Shown: positions 1-8,158, counted from the first letter of the stretch. The stretch is DNA of 64,000 nucleotides from Fodinisporobacter ferrooxydans (GCF_022818495.1 NZ_CP089291.1:2033001-2097000); one strand, 5' to 3'. Notes: a model not told the origin generated them from the letters alone. Program-made: numbers and translations.

Positions 1-1836
1 CGTTCCGTTTACGGAACTGTCTGCATTTAAATAGATCACTTTATTGTTTTGATCCAGCTGCAGCGAGACGGTCATATCCTTTTTCACGTCGTTGATGCCC
101 GGATTCGCTACACCATTGATAATGTACACAGCATTCGGGCTCATCTCATATGCATGCAAGTTGCCTTGGGAATCTTGCAGTGTGAGAATTTGGTCGGTTG
201 TATCGACGGAATTGACAACACCGGTCAAAACCCCCGCACTTTGCCCGCCGTTTCGATTGGTTACCGCAATGCCGGTCGCATTGCCGTTCGAATCGGTTGT
301 CACTTGTACCGTGTCTCCTTTTTGAATATCGCTGAGAGAGCCTGTACTTCCATCGGCGAAGGTGACGTTGGCATTTGCAGAAACCTGGTAAGAATGAATT
401 TGGCTGTCACTGCCCTGAATCGCGATAAACTGCTGATTGGGCATAATAACGGCAACAGTGCCGGTACTGCCTGTCGATTGCTGTTCGTTTACTGTAATGG
501 AAGTAACGATTCCCTGGGATACCTGAAGCTGTACATGATCGCCCTTTTGCAAATCATTTATAGTTGGGAAACGCTTGCCCTTATAGTTTACATAGGTGTC
601 TGAATTGTATTGGTATGCGGTGATTTGATTGTCGCTCGTTTGAATCGTGATCAGACTGTTTGTTTTATCGATATCATACACTGTGCCGTCCAATGATGTG
701 TTGGCGCTTTGGCCTGTTCGTACAAGCTCCACAATCTTTCCGGAAGGATCAACGGTCGCTTGCACGGTGTCACCATTCGCCAATAAACTGACATCCGAAA
801 GTGTGCCCGCTGTGGATTTTAATTGCAGATTCGCATCGTATTGATATGTAACGATCTTGTTTTGAGCGTCTTTGAGCACGATGGATTTGACTTCCGGGTA
901 CACTTTTTGCACCGTTCCGTCGATGACCGTATTTGTGCTCGTCCCTTTTACTTCCACATAATATGCCTGTGTATTGTCGCCGATGACCAGCAGTTGGCTG
1001 AAAGGCTGAATGGCGCTCTTGGAAATTGCCTGATTATGGTCAAAAAACTGTGTCTGGCCATTGAGATTGAACGTATAGGAAGTGCCGCTTGCCGTATCGG
1101 CAATGGTCAGACTGGAATCAGTCAGAGATTGCAATGTGCCGAGATGTGTTTGATTTGTTTCGATGTTGAGATATTTTTCTCCATTGCTCAAAAGTGTCAC
1201 CATCTCTGCCCGTGTAACTTCTTGCTGTGGGCGGAAAGAATAGCCGTTCGGATCTTGATAGCCTGTAATCAGACCGCTGTCGGCAGCTTCTTGGACATAC
1301 CCTTTGGCCCAATCGGAAATCGATGAACTGTCAGTAAAGCTCGTCGGCGTGCCGGCAGCCGTACTGACGGTTGCAGCTGATTTTCCGATCATGCGCACCA
1401 TCAGTTCAGCCACCCATTCGCGGGAAGCATTTTGATTTGGGTCAAAGCGATTCTCGCTGGGAATGATCAACCCTTTATCAATCGCTATGGCAACATATGG
1501 TTTGCCCCAATCGGGAACATTATAAGGAAGGTTTGCCGTATTCGCGTTCGCTAGCTGATCCGACAAGCCCATGTTCCGGATCGCCATTACGATCGCCTGC
1601 AATTGGGTTACTTTTTCATCTGGATGAAATGTGCCATCCTGAAATCCGGTGACAACATGGCGAAGAGACATCTTAAGTATATTTGGATAAGCCCAATAGG
1701 ATGTGGAGACATCTGTAAATGTCTGTCCAATGCTTATACTCGTATCCGCTTTGCTGTGAGTCGGATACATCAGGGGTGAGACTGCCAAAAGACCGGACAA
1801 TGTGACTGTAAAAATGGAACGACTGAAAGGTACCAT
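1..1836 (-). CDS. S-layer homology (SLH) domain surface protein, 3' end outside window
   Basis: Read on the minus strand from the ATG at 1836, after an AGAGGGG ribosome binding site, the frame stays open for 612 codons to the window edge, so the C terminus is missing. Residues 1-30 are a signal peptide (hydrophobic core FTVTLSGLLAVSPLM, likely cleaved after SKA). Three SLH-like domains follow at about 38-85, 100-145 and 165-215; the first contains FTDVSTSYWA and FQDGTFHPDEKVT. SLH domains normally bind pyruvylated cell-wall polysaccharide, so the protein is probably anchored on the cell surface. The rest is a run of beta-rich repeats of about 60-70 residues (for example DGTVYDIDKTNSLITIQ) with alternating GDTVQ and NG turns. 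The function of the repeats is not known to me. Three 13-bp direct repeats lie directly upstream. Confidence 0.85.
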   Translation of the reverse strand, partial: MVPFSRSIFTVTLSGLLAVSPLMYPTHSKADTSISIGQTFTDVSTSYWAYPNILKMSLRHVVTGFQDGTFHPDEKVTQLQAIVMAIRNMGLSDQLANANTANLPYNVPDWGKPYVAIAIDKGLIIPSENRFDPNQNASREWVAELMVRMIGKSAATVSTAAGTPTSFTDSSSISDWAKGYVQEAADSGLITGYQDPNGYSFRPQQEVTRAEMVTLLSNGEKYLNIETNQTHLGTLQSLTDSSLTIADTASGTSYTFNLNGQTQFFDHNQAISKSAIQPFSQLLVIGDNTQAYYVEVKGTSTNTVIDGTVQKVYPEVKSIVLKDAQNKIVTYQYDANLQLKSTAGTLSDVSLLANGDTVQATVDPSGKIVELVRTGQSANTSLDGTVYDIDKTNSLITIQTSDNQITAYQYNSDTYVNYKGKRFPTINDLQKGDHVQLQVSQGIVTSITVNEQQSTGSTGTVAVIMPNQQFIAIQGSDSQIHSYQVSANANVTFADGSTGSLSDIQKGDTVQVTTDSNGNATGIAVTNRNGGQSAGVLTGVVNSVDTTDQILTLQDSQGNLHAYEMSPNAVYIINGVANPGINDVKKDMTVSLQLDQNNKVIYLNADSSVNGT

Positions 1837-1852
1837 GCGATTTCCCCTCTAT

Positions 1853-1891
1853 AAATCTAGTATTGAAATCAAGTATTGAAATCTAGTATTG
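1853..1891. repeat. Three tandem 13-bp direct repeats upstream of the SLH gene
   Basis: AAATCTAGTATTG, AAATCAAGTATTG and AAATCTAGTATTG follow each other without a gap (1853-1865, 1866-1878, 1879-1891). They begin 17 bp upstream of the start codon of the minus-strand SLH gene, inside its leader or promoter. They could be regulator binding sites or a slipped-strand tract; the role is inferred from position only. Confidence 0.6.
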
Positions 1892-2013
1892 GATGAATTT
1901 ATCATATCACAACACCATTTTCGAACATATAACGATTGCCAATTCTTAAAAAAATTAAAGAATGAAACAGTGTTTCGTTGGGATTATTACACTTTCAAGG
2001 CTTGCCGCATAGA

Positions 2014-2331
2014 TCACCATGTATCATACGGTATGCTGTTTTCTCTTGCGATGGAAATAAAATCACCCACAATGGATAGTGGCATATAAGTATAAAAATA
2101 TTCATTTGATTTCTTGTCAAACTTGTCCATTGAAAAAAAGTGACAGGAAGTAAACGGTTCATTTATATTATTCAATAGCAAATATAAAGTAATATCACCA
2201 TTTTTTATCCGTATATCATAATAAATTTGGGTATTATCAGGAATACTGGAAATAAGCTTTTTTATATGGTATTCCATACCCTGCGACATTGGAACATACA
2301 ATAACCAGTCTAAATTTTTCGTATCTTTCAC
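2014..2331 (-). CDS. Small hypothetical protein (105 aa)
   Basis: I do not recognise this family. The frame can start at a TTG (2340), but an AGGGAG ribosome binding site lies about 9 bases before the GTG at 2331, which I prefer. The product is soluble-looking, with no signal peptide or membrane segment. It contains alternating beta-like stretches (IYYDIRIKNGDITLYLLLNN) and an aromatic C terminus ending in YDTW. It is AT-rich, like the accessory island that follows, and is transcribed away from the ribbon-helix-helix operon at 2638. The shared gap carries operator-like motifs. Confidence 0.55.
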   Translation of the reverse strand: MKDTKNLDWLLYVPMSQGMEYHIKKLISSIPDNTQIYYDIRIKNGDITLYLLLNNINEPFTSCHFFSMDKFDKKSNEYFYTYMPLSIVGDFISIARENSIPYDTW

Positions 2332-2450
2332 TTGTCCCAACTCCCTATTTAATAAATTTTAAAAAATTCACTCTACTTTTATTTACTAATTTAGGTAGAA
2401 TCAAGAATAAATTAGTAATATTGATTTGAACTGTTTTAATAAATTATAAT

Positions 2451-2478
2451 ACGTTATATTACGTTTCGTAACATTATA
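2451..2478. promoter_or_regulatory. Island operator copy 1 (AYGTTATATTRCGT family)
   Basis: The site begins ACGTTATATTACGTTTCGTA and is followed by ACATTATA. It lies between the divergent genes at 2331 and 2638. It aligns with copies at 3436, 12669, 14615 and 14738 (the last on the opposite strand). The shared core reads AYGTTATATT followed by an ACGT/CGTAAC block. It is most simply an operator for the ribbon-helix-helix proteins encoded next to it; this is inference. Confidence 0.55.
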
Positions 2479-2509
2479 TAAAGATTTTTTTCGTGATACA
2501 AATATTTTA

Positions 2510-2525
2510 AAGAACGTACGTTCTT
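2510..2525. promoter_or_regulatory. Perfect 16-bp palindrome upstream of the RHH operon
   Basis: AAGAACGTACGTTCTT is a perfect palindrome 112 bp before the ATG at 2638. A further TATTGCGTTAC half-site lies at 2571-2581. The position suits an autoregulatory operator, although the palindrome differs from the island-wide motif and may serve another repressor. Confidence 0.5.
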
Positions 2526-2637
2526 GCTTTAACAGAACAAGTTAGTAAATGATTTGTATAAATTTTATTATATTGCGTTACAAAACGGCACATAATATAT
2601 TATTAATTAGTACGTTTATTTTACGAGGAGGAAACTT

Positions 2638-3012
2638 ATGAATTACACAATTAATTTATTCGGATACACAATTGATTGTTTATTGACTATTAAAAACGAA
2701 CAATTAACCCTTGAAATACCGGAAAAGGAACAAAAATCTTTGAAAGCTTATTTAAAGCGGGTGCTTGTTCGATATACGGAACTGTCAGAAGATGAACTGC
2801 AATCATATGAAAAAATTATTTATAAAGCACTCGAAGTGGAAAAACGAAATGGAAATAAATTAAGTGAACCTACTGTAAAATTACCTTATGAATTTTCTCC
2901 GGAAGTTAAACAGCATTTGGTTGAGTCCGCAGAACTTCGTGGAATGTCAGCTACTAAACTGTTAATTGAGCTTATTGAAAACAAATTCCAAACTACGACA
3001 AATGATGAATAA
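2638..3012 (+). CDS. Probable ribbon-helix-helix DNA-binding protein with N-terminal extension (124 aa)
   Basis: Starts at ATG 2638 behind an ACGAGGAGGAAA ribosome binding site. Residues 1-80 are a lysine- and glutamate-rich domain with a FGYTIDCLLTIKNEQLTLEI beta segment and two helices, not recognised. Residues 84-118 resemble a CopG/Arc-type ribbon-helix-helix: a strand around TVKLPYEFS, then helix PEVKQHLVESAELR, a GMSAT turn and helix KLLIELIENKF. Such dimers bind tandem or palindromic operators in the major groove. The next gene, 20 bp downstream, encodes a second RHH protein built almost only of that fold, so the two are probably one operon. Operator-like motifs upstream suggest autoregulation. 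AT-rich composition fits acquired DNA. Confidence 0.6.
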   Translation: MNYTINLFGYTIDCLLTIKNEQLTLEIPEKEQKSLKAYLKRVLVRYTELSEDELQSYEKIIYKALEVEKRNGNKLSEPTVKLPYEFSPEVKQHLVESAELRGMSATKLLIELIENKFQTTTNDE

Positions 3013-3032
3013 TACAGGGAGGGGAAAATGAA

Positions 3033-3191
3033 ATGGCATATGGAAATAAAGTAAAACTACATTATGATATTCCGATTTATATAAAAGAACAATTAACGAT
3101 TATGGCAAAAAGAAAAGGCATCACAGCAACAGAATTATTAACCAGAATCATAGAAGAGGAATATATGCGACTAAAAAATGAACAAAAATAA
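3033..3191 (+). CDS. Small ribbon-helix-helix (CopG/Arc-like) regulator (52 aa)
   Basis: The start ATG GCA TAT at 3033 follows an AGGGAGGGG ribosome binding site; the ATG at 3028 is out of frame and hits a stop after eight codons. The 52-residue product is a near-minimal RHH fold: strand NKVKLHYDIP, helix IYIKEQLTIMAKRKG, turn ITATE, helix LLTRIIEEEYMRLKNEQK. The upstream neighbour ends with a related helix-turn-helix (SAELRGMSATKLLIELIE), so the pair may form homo- or heterodimers. A strong hairpin 28 bp downstream probably ends the operon. Confidence 0.75.
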   Translation: MAYGNKVKLHYDIPIYIKEQLTIMAKRKGITATELLTRIIEEEYMRLKNEQK

Positions 3192-3218
3192 AATATGATT
3201 CGAATCAATACTACTCGA

Positions 3219-3261
3219 CTCATACCAGCGTAGTTGCAGTCATTCGGCTACGCGGTATGAG
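3219..3261 (+). terminator. Hairpin after the RHH operon
   Basis: CTCATACC-A-GCGTAG pairs with CTACGC-GGTATGAG over a 14-nt loop, giving 14 base pairs with a one-base bulge. It lies 28 bp after the stop of the 52-aa RHH gene. The T-rich tail (AGTATTTTT) is about 11 bp further on, so termination is likely but not certain. Confidence 0.5.
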
Positions 3262-3346
3262 CAATCCGCAGTATTTTTAAAATATCGATTTCATCCTATA
3301 TATTCGCTTGAATTGCCAATAAGGGTACAGACGACAAACGATAAAA

Positions 3347-3405
3347 GCAGATTACTTGCCGTGATCTGTTATGGGGCCAAATCAGCAAGGGTTGAGTGAA
3401 TCTGC
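3347..3405 (+). other. Possible structured RNA in the gap before gene 3514
   Basis: The 322-bp gap 3192-3513 holds, besides the hairpin above and an operator below, a segment with three nested pairings: GCAGATT with AATCTGC (outer), CTTGC with GCAAG (middle), TGAT with ATCA (inner, around TTATGGGGCC). I matched it to no known riboswitch class. It precedes the operator-like site, so if transcribed it would be a separate small RNA rather than part of the 3514 leader. Confidence 0.2.
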
Positions 3406-3435
3406 TGTGCCGTAGTATAAACAATTATCAATATA

Positions 3436-3466
3436 TAATATTGCGTAACGTTACGTAATGTTGTAT
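3436..3466. promoter_or_regulatory. Island operator copy 2, near-palindromic
   Basis: The centre ATTGCGTAACGTTACGTAAT is palindromic except for one base pair (GCGT against ACGT), with CGTAACGTTACG perfect. It ends 47 bp before the GTG of gene 3514, so it should overlap or follow that promoter. It belongs to the same motif family as the sites at 2451, 12669, 12798, 14615 and 14738. Confidence 0.55.
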
Positions 3467-3513
3467 ATTAGTGCATAGGAGGGCGTATTCGATATTCGGA
3501 AAGGAGGGAACGT

Positions 3514-3708
3514 GTGAATACAACAACAGAACTCATCATCTTGATAGGTGTTTTAATCCTTGCTATTTTCTTTAAGAAAATCCAACTGAACGTCAAGTAT
3601 AAAAACATTGATATTGGGTTTTCTGGAACTCGTGAAAAAGATCATTCGCCTTCTGAAAATGACACAAAGGAGCCTGTAACAGATTCTCAAATGACTAAGC
3701 CAACATAA
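3514..3708 (+). CDS. Small single-pass membrane protein (64 aa)
   Basis: GTG start behind a near-perfect AAAGGAGG site. Residues 5-22 form one hydrophobic helix (ELIILIGVLILAIFFKK). The remaining 40 residues are hydrophilic and end in a low-complexity DHSPSENDTKEPVTDSQ tail. The positive KK after the helix suggests the tail lies in the cytoplasm. No family recognised. An operator-like site sits just upstream, and a second tiny membrane protein follows 36 bp downstream, so the two are probably cotranscribed. Confidence 0.55.
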   Translation: MNTTTELIILIGVLILAIFFKKIQLNVKYKNIDIGFSGTREKDHSPSENDTKEPVTDSQMTKPT

Positions 3709-3744
3709 TAAGGCAAAGGATATTATGTAAGGGGGGTGAAACGA

Positions 3745-3849
3745 TTGCTGAATTTGCTTTTAAGTGGAATAGCAGGAGCTTTAATCGGCTACTGGTTCGG
3801 CTTACACGTATACGAGCAACATTTGAAAAGAAGGGTATTCGGAAGATAA
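3745..3849 (+). CDS. Very small membrane protein (34 aa)
   Basis: Start TTG at 3745, eight bases after an AAGGGGGG ribosome binding site; a GTG at 3736 would leave no spacing. The product has one glycine-rich membrane helix (LLNLLLSGIAGALIGYWFGL) followed by a basic tail HLKRRVFGR. It looks like a holin- or phage-type tiny membrane protein, but I recognise no family. Its last 17 bases and the 5 bp after the stop are part of a 22-bp sequence found again inverted at 12605-12626. Confidence 0.45.
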   Translation: MLNLLLSGIAGALIGYWFGLHVYEQHLKRRVFGR

Positions 3850-3854
3850 GGTGG
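3833..3854 (+). repeat. 22-bp inverted repeat, copy A
   Basis: A 22-bp sequence beginning GGGTATTCGG and ending AAGGTGG here is present exactly on the other strand at 12605-12626. Similarity extends a few bases into the upstream TTGAAAAG. The two copies bracket the stalk-protein gene and, since the insertion, the transposon. Confidence 0.8.
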
Positions 3855-3911
3855 AATCTAAAAAATAAAATTCCATATTTTACCTATAATAACAAATGAA
3901 TCTGATAGAAA

Positions 3912-3937
3912 ACCCCTTCTATTATTTTGGAAGGGGT
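3912..3937. terminator. Bidirectional terminator between converging genes
   Basis: ACCCCTTC pairs with GAAGGGGT around TATTATTTTG, with A-rich sequence on the left and GGTTTAAAT on the right. It lies between the plus-strand membrane-protein genes and the minus-strand stalk-protein gene. Confidence 0.55.
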
Positions 3938-3958
3938 CGGTTTAAATAAACAATACTT

Positions 3959-5446
3959 TTAACGAAATATCGGTGTATCAGGTCCTTGTTCTGATGGTGT
4001 TGAACCTGGTAATGATGCCCGATAAAAAGTTCCAATTGTCCCAATGTCACCAACATGTGCAATGTAATACCAATCGGTACTGTCGTTTTCTAAGATTTTC
4101 ACAGCGATTCTTACAACACCTTGCTGTTTTCCAATTACAAATTTAGGAGCCGTATCTTGCCCTCCATTTTTGGGATCTGTACTATCATACCCTCCACTTA
4201 CCCAGGGGGAAGTCCCGTTAATACTATATTGAAAAGGATACGATCCCCCAAATAAAATTCCTATATTATCTTTATCTGATAAACCATCAATGCGAAATGT
4301 CACGATCGGTAAATGTATTTGGTTATCGATTGGTATTTTTGTCGGATCATAGGGTGAATTATCAATTGTAAACGTTGTGTCATCCAGCAATTGTATGCTG
4401 CGCTTTTCATCCTCCGCAAGGACGGAAGGAGTAAAATACTGATACGATGCTGGATTAGGTACATAATCTTTCTTAGAATCATAGGAATCATAGTACATAT
4501 CATACGGCTGCACGACGAGTTGATAGCCATTGTCTATTTTGCGATACCCATAGTAAAGAGCTGTAAGATTCGCAACGGCCTGCGTTTCATCTAAACCCGT
4601 TAGATTTCCCTTACTTGCAATTCCTTTGTTTAACCCAATAGTCGTTGCCCAATCTACCGTGTTTCCACCCGCATTATACGGCATATGGTTGTCGGGTATG
4701 CCAACAAATAATTGGTAGGCGTGGTCAAGCATTGTTACTGTAGCATGGTCTTGTGAACCAAAGTGAGTAAGACTATCTGGTGACAAGTATTTTGAAATTG
4801 CGTTCACATATCCCCAATCCGAGGCTGATACATCATCAAATGGACTTGTTCCATTTGTATCGATTGGAATTTGAAGAGCGTTTACGAAATCTTTTGCCAA
4901 GGAAAGTTTCGTAACGGTTGCATTGTTTATGGGGGAAGGAGGATTACTTGACATTCTCCAATTCGTTCCATCCCAATCGGAACTCACACCGATACGATTT
5001 AAGGCTTGCATGACATAATAAATCGGAACGTAAGTTGTATCACCGTCGGCATAGGGGTCATGTGCTACAATTCTCGGAGCATATTCTACCGTTGTCCCAT
5101 TGATTGCAATTGCTAAAAGGTCAGAATCCTCACTTAATGATTGGCTATTCGGCAGATTGCTTAAATCAGGTTGAGAGGAAGATTGAATAGTAAGTGTAAC
5201 ACCGTCCCAATGCCCTCCAAATCCTGCTTTATCTAAAACTAACTGTAAATACCAAATGGGTATCCAAGATGTTAAATCACCCGCGTCAGGAGCAATAATA
5301 TGTTTGGGATTGGATATGATCTGTCCTTGTAGATAAATATTTGTATCTGCATAATTCGTGTCTGCATAAACGTTAGGATTTGAAATGGATGATAGTAATG
5401 TAGAGCCTAAAACAAGACCAGCAATAAAAGCTTTTGGGATACGTAT
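3959..5446 (-). pseudogene. Secreted stalk-domain (copper amine oxidase N-domain-like) protein, 5' end cut off by transposon
   Basis: The frame stays open from the transposon left end to 3959. Its first codons as now present come from transposon DNA (a TTG at 5479 with no ribosome binding site). Removing the element and one target copy joins it to 12493-12516 and restores ATG GAG GAG GTA ACG ATC with an AAGGA site, giving a 501-aa protein. That form has a signal peptide (IPKAFIAGLVLGSTLL, cleavage near VYA). Two stalk-type beta domains follow (about 35-100 and 115-175; IPIWYLQLVLDKAGF and VPIYYVMQALNRIG before HWDG and DWDG). A degenerate SLH-like region (about 185-310; FDDVSASDWGYV) precedes a beta-rich C-terminal domain. 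The body is intact, so inactivation is recent. It was probably exported and wall-associated. Confidence 0.75.
5441..5446. repeat. Target-site duplication ACGTAT, left copy
   Basis: ACGTAT directly precedes the TGTGAA left end of the transposon. The same six bases directly follow the right end at 12493-12498. Confidence 0.85.
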
Positions 5447-5494
5447 TGTGAATGAGCACTTTGTTTCCGCAGGAAACAAGTGCTCATTTGCACA
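5447..5494. repeat. Left terminal repeat, interrupted by a 34-bp palindrome
   Basis: TGTGAA (5447-5452) and TTTGCACA (5487-5494) together equal the right-end repeat. Between them lies a 34-bp hairpin sequence (5453-5486; TGAGCACTT ... AAGTGCTCA with a GCA loop and one bulged T). Confidence 0.7.
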
Positions 5495-5570
5495 TTGGAA
5501 CAGATTACCGCTATTTTAATGCCGCCTCAATTTGCTAAACTTTTTGCAAATTATAAGGGCGGTGTTTCGA

Positions 5571-6137
5571 GTGATTATTACCCATCATTTTCCAGTTGAT
5601 CTTCCCTGTTATTTTCAGCTCGGCAGGGCCAATAATTTCCCTGTGATTGAATCTTGCCCGATTTGTAAGTCCCAACAGAAGTTAAAACGCCATGGTTTTT
5701 ATAACCGCTACGCGATCGAGACCGATGCAGAATATCGGATTCCCATTTGCCGTTACAAATGTCCGAATCCCAAATGTAACAAAACATTCGCTATTCTTCC
5801 GGATTTTCTGCTTCCCTACTTTCAGAACACGCTCTCTTCCATCTTGCAGACCTTACAACTATTCTGGGCTTATTGTGTACTGCTATTTAGCCGCCAGTTA
5901 GTTTGTTTTTACCGGAAACGGTTGATGGCCAAAAGCAAAATCATCGAGATGTTCTTTCGTCTTGAGGGGAACAAACAGATCTTCCCAGAAGATCCCATAG
6001 AAAAAGCCATAATGCTTCTGAATATGATTGAAACTCTCCCCAGAGTCACCTTCATTCGAAAGTGGCACAATCATTACATTAGCAGCTTTATGGCACATTC
6101 ATTTTATCACGGATCACCCGTGGCCAAAACAGAATAA
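5571..6137 (+). CDS. Transposon-associated DUF6431 zinc-ribbon protein
   Basis: The frame is open from 5532, but an AAGGGCGG site eight bases before the GTG at 5571 sets the start (188 aa). A four-cysteine zinc ribbon is visible: CPICKS near residue 29 and CPNPKCNKTF near 65, with HGFYNRY between them, as in the N-terminal zinc-binding region of many transposases. The C-terminal half is helical and basic. From memory, DUF6431 proteins occur next to DDE transposase and ExeA-type ATPase genes in Firmicutes elements, as here. Its likely role is in target or end recognition, but that is inference. The transposase start lies 145 bp downstream. Confidence 0.7.
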   Translation: MIITHHFPVDLPCYFQLGRANNFPVIESCPICKSQQKLKRHGFYNRYAIETDAEYRIPICRYKCPNPKCNKTFAILPDFLLPYFQNTLSSILQTLQLFWAYCVLLFSRQLVCFYRKRLMAKSKIIEMFFRLEGNKQIFPEDPIEKAIMLLNMIETLPRVTFIRKWHNHYISSFMAHSFYHGSPVAKTE

Positions 6138-6282
6138 TGTTTCCACATACCTTTTTCCTCGTCAGGGACCGTGTACGGGTTTTATAATGCATCGTAATGG
6201 TTAGCCGGCTAGCCTTCGAAAAGGAAGAACGAGAAAGCGCGCCAGTTCTTTCCAATTTAGACAATGGGAGGCTACTTAACCA

Positions 6283-7050
6283 ATGGATGAACAAAACCGG
6301 GAACGCGTGGCCCTTTTTCGCTATGGGATCATCGCTCCCTTGCTCAATGAACAGGTGGATCGCGCCACATATTTGGCTGAGGTGTCTGCCAAAACCCACG
6401 AAGTCCCTTACTATGGTTCCAAAGAATTTACACCCAAGACAATCTTAGCTTGGCTAAGGCAATATCGCCGTAATGGTTTTGACGCGTTAAAGCCCCAGGC
6501 ACGTTCGGATCGAGGACAATCCCGATCGTTATCCGGTGAATTACAGCTGCACTTGGTATCCCTGCGTAAAGAAAATCAAGGAATGCCAGTGACGGTGTTT
6601 TATGACCAATTGGTGCAACAAGGAGAGATTTTACCGCAGGATGTATCTTATACCTCTATCTATCGCTTACTGAAAAAGGAGGGATTGCTGGGGAAGGGGA
6701 TAGTGCGTTCGCCCGAACGAAAACGGTTTTCTCATGATACGGTCAATATGCTCTGGCAAACCGACCTGTCAGATGGGCCATATCTTCGTACAGGCGACAA
6801 AAAAATCAAGACGTATTTAATTGCGGTGATCGATGATTGCTCTCGCCTATGCACATTTGCGCAATTTGTCCCATCCGAGAAATTTGACGGGCTACGCACA
6901 GTCTTGAAAGAAGCTTTGCTTCGCAGAGGCATTCCCAAGATGCTGTATACCGACAACGGCAAGATCTTTCGTTCCGATACGCTGCATTTGGCTTGTGCAG
7001 AATTAGGCATACACCTCCTGCACACGCAGCCCTATGATGCCGCTAGCAAA
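6283..7050 (+). pseudogene. DDE transposase, N-terminal part (split by RIT element)
   Basis: Residues 1-256 of a transposase that would be 421 aa once rejoined to 10528-11025. A helix-turn-helix region is seen at about 35-75 (TPKTILAWLRQYRRNGFDAL) and a second HTH-like segment near 100-140. The catalytic rve/RNase H fold starts near 155. D161 (LWQTDLSD) and D224 (LYTDNGK) are the first two catalytic acids. The third, E260, is in the other fragment, giving a DD35E spacing after rejoining. The frame here reads on into RIT DNA as YVKTFVM and stops at 7077. The start ATG GAT GAA at 6283 is behind GGGAGG. Confidence 0.85.
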
Positions 7051-7080
7051 GGTTACGTTAAGACTTTCGTTATGTAAAGA
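7047..7080 (+). repeat. RIT element left inverted repeat (34 bp)
   Basis: CAAAGGTTACGTTAAGAC at 7047 onward continues to 7080. The reverse complement at 10470-10503 is identical over all 34 bp. Confidence 0.85.
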
Positions 7081-7135
7081 TTAGCCCCAAAAATGGCGTA
7101 ATAAACGAAAGCCTTAACAATATTTCATTACATAA

Positions 7136-8158
7136 TTATCTGCGATTGAAACTCTTTAGCCAGTCCTTCAGGTTTGAATCATTATCCCATTCCGCTTCTT
7201 CTGAGGGTACGATTTCCTTGCTTGCCGCCTCGATGGCCAGACGTTTATGCATTGCATCTGCCTTTGCATAAATTTCTGTCGTTTTCACGCTTACGTGTCC
7301 AAGCAAATCTCGGATGTAAATTAAATCCACACCCGATTCGACCAACCCCATGGCGGTCGTGTGCCTCATTTTATGCGGGCTGAAATGGGCAGGGATCATA
7401 TCCGGGGCGATTTTTCGCGCCAGTTTTGTATATTTTCCCACAATATAATTAATCCCCTGCCTGGTGAAGGGTTCATTCATGTGGTTTTTAAACAGCCATT
7501 CATCCTGCCTCTCCGGTCTGTCGTATTTTCTTTGGACAAGATACTTTTGAATAAATGGGATTGTACTGCTCATTAGCGGTATATATCTACTTTTTTGTCC
7601 TTTTCCGTGAACCAAAAGCGTGAAGGGAGCCTGTAACGTCAAATCTTTTACGCGGATCTGAATTAGTTCGCTGACACGAATTCCAGTTGTGTACAGCAGA
7701 GATAGGATAACATAATCACGTAGCCCGTTCTGCCGGTTTAAATTTACTCGGTTGATTAATAACGCTACGCCCTCCGTTTTAAGGTAAGAAATTTCCTTTT
7801 GTGGCGCTTTCTTAATGGGTATCCCAAGGATCTTCTGGTATTCATTTAGATGTTCGGGAAATTCGTACATAAGGAAGCGAATGAAGCTGTTTAAGGCTGC
7901 CTGCCTTTGGTTTCTAGTCGCTATTCCGTTTGCCCGTATTTCCTGAAGCCAATTCAGGTAATCTACCACATTTTTGTAAGTGAGATAAGATATATCCACC
8001 TTATCGGCAGAAATTCTATGTTCGTCCTGCATATATGTCAGGAAAAGGATAAAGGAATACCTGTATGAATCCACTGTCTGGGGGGTGCTTCCGCAGGTAT
8101 TCGGAAGATACTCTGTGAAATATTTGTTCAGATATACGGCAAAATCAGTTCTTTTCAT
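7136..8158 (-). CDS. Tyrosine recombinase, third of the RIT trio (RitC-like, 340 aa)
   Basis: Phage-integrase family recombinase. An N-terminal SAM-like core-binding domain spans about 1-110 (YLNKYFTEYLPNT, SYRYSFILFLTYM). The catalytic domain has R in TTGIRVSELI, the HKMRHTTA box (H-x-x-R), LLGHVSVKTTEIY with the H and the catalytic Y, so the R-H-R-H-Y set is complete. Its ATG overlaps the stop of the middle gene by four bases (ATGA) behind GGGGAGGG, which implies translational coupling. It probably acts with the other two in cutting and joining element ends. Confidence 0.85.
   Translation of the reverse strand: MKRTDFAVYLNKYFTEYLPNTCGSTPQTVDSYRYSFILFLTYMQDEHRISADKVDISYLTYKNVVDYLNWLQEIRANGIATRNQRQAALNSFIRFLMYEFPEHLNEYQKILGIPIKKAPQKEISYLKTEGVALLINRVNLNRQNGLRDYVILSLLYTTGIRVSELIQIRVKDLTLQAPFTLLVHGKGQKSRYIPLMSSTIPFIQKYLVQRKYDRPERQDEWLFKNHMNEPFTRQGINYIVGKYTKLARKIAPDMIPAHFSPHKMRHTTAMGLVESGVDLIYIRDLLGHVSVKTTEIYAKADAMHKRLAIEAASKEIVPSEEAEWDNDSNLKDWLKSFNRR

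Noticed and set aside
49-1326. Several plus-strand open frames of 65-184 codons across the first 1.3 kb
   Set aside because: They are shadows of the minus-strand SLH gene, which has signal peptide, SLH domains and a ribosome binding site.
5479-5479. TTG at 5479 as genuine start of the stalk protein
   Set aside because: It lies in transposon-end DNA, has no ribosome binding site, and the reconstructed upstream start at 12516 gives a proper signal peptide.
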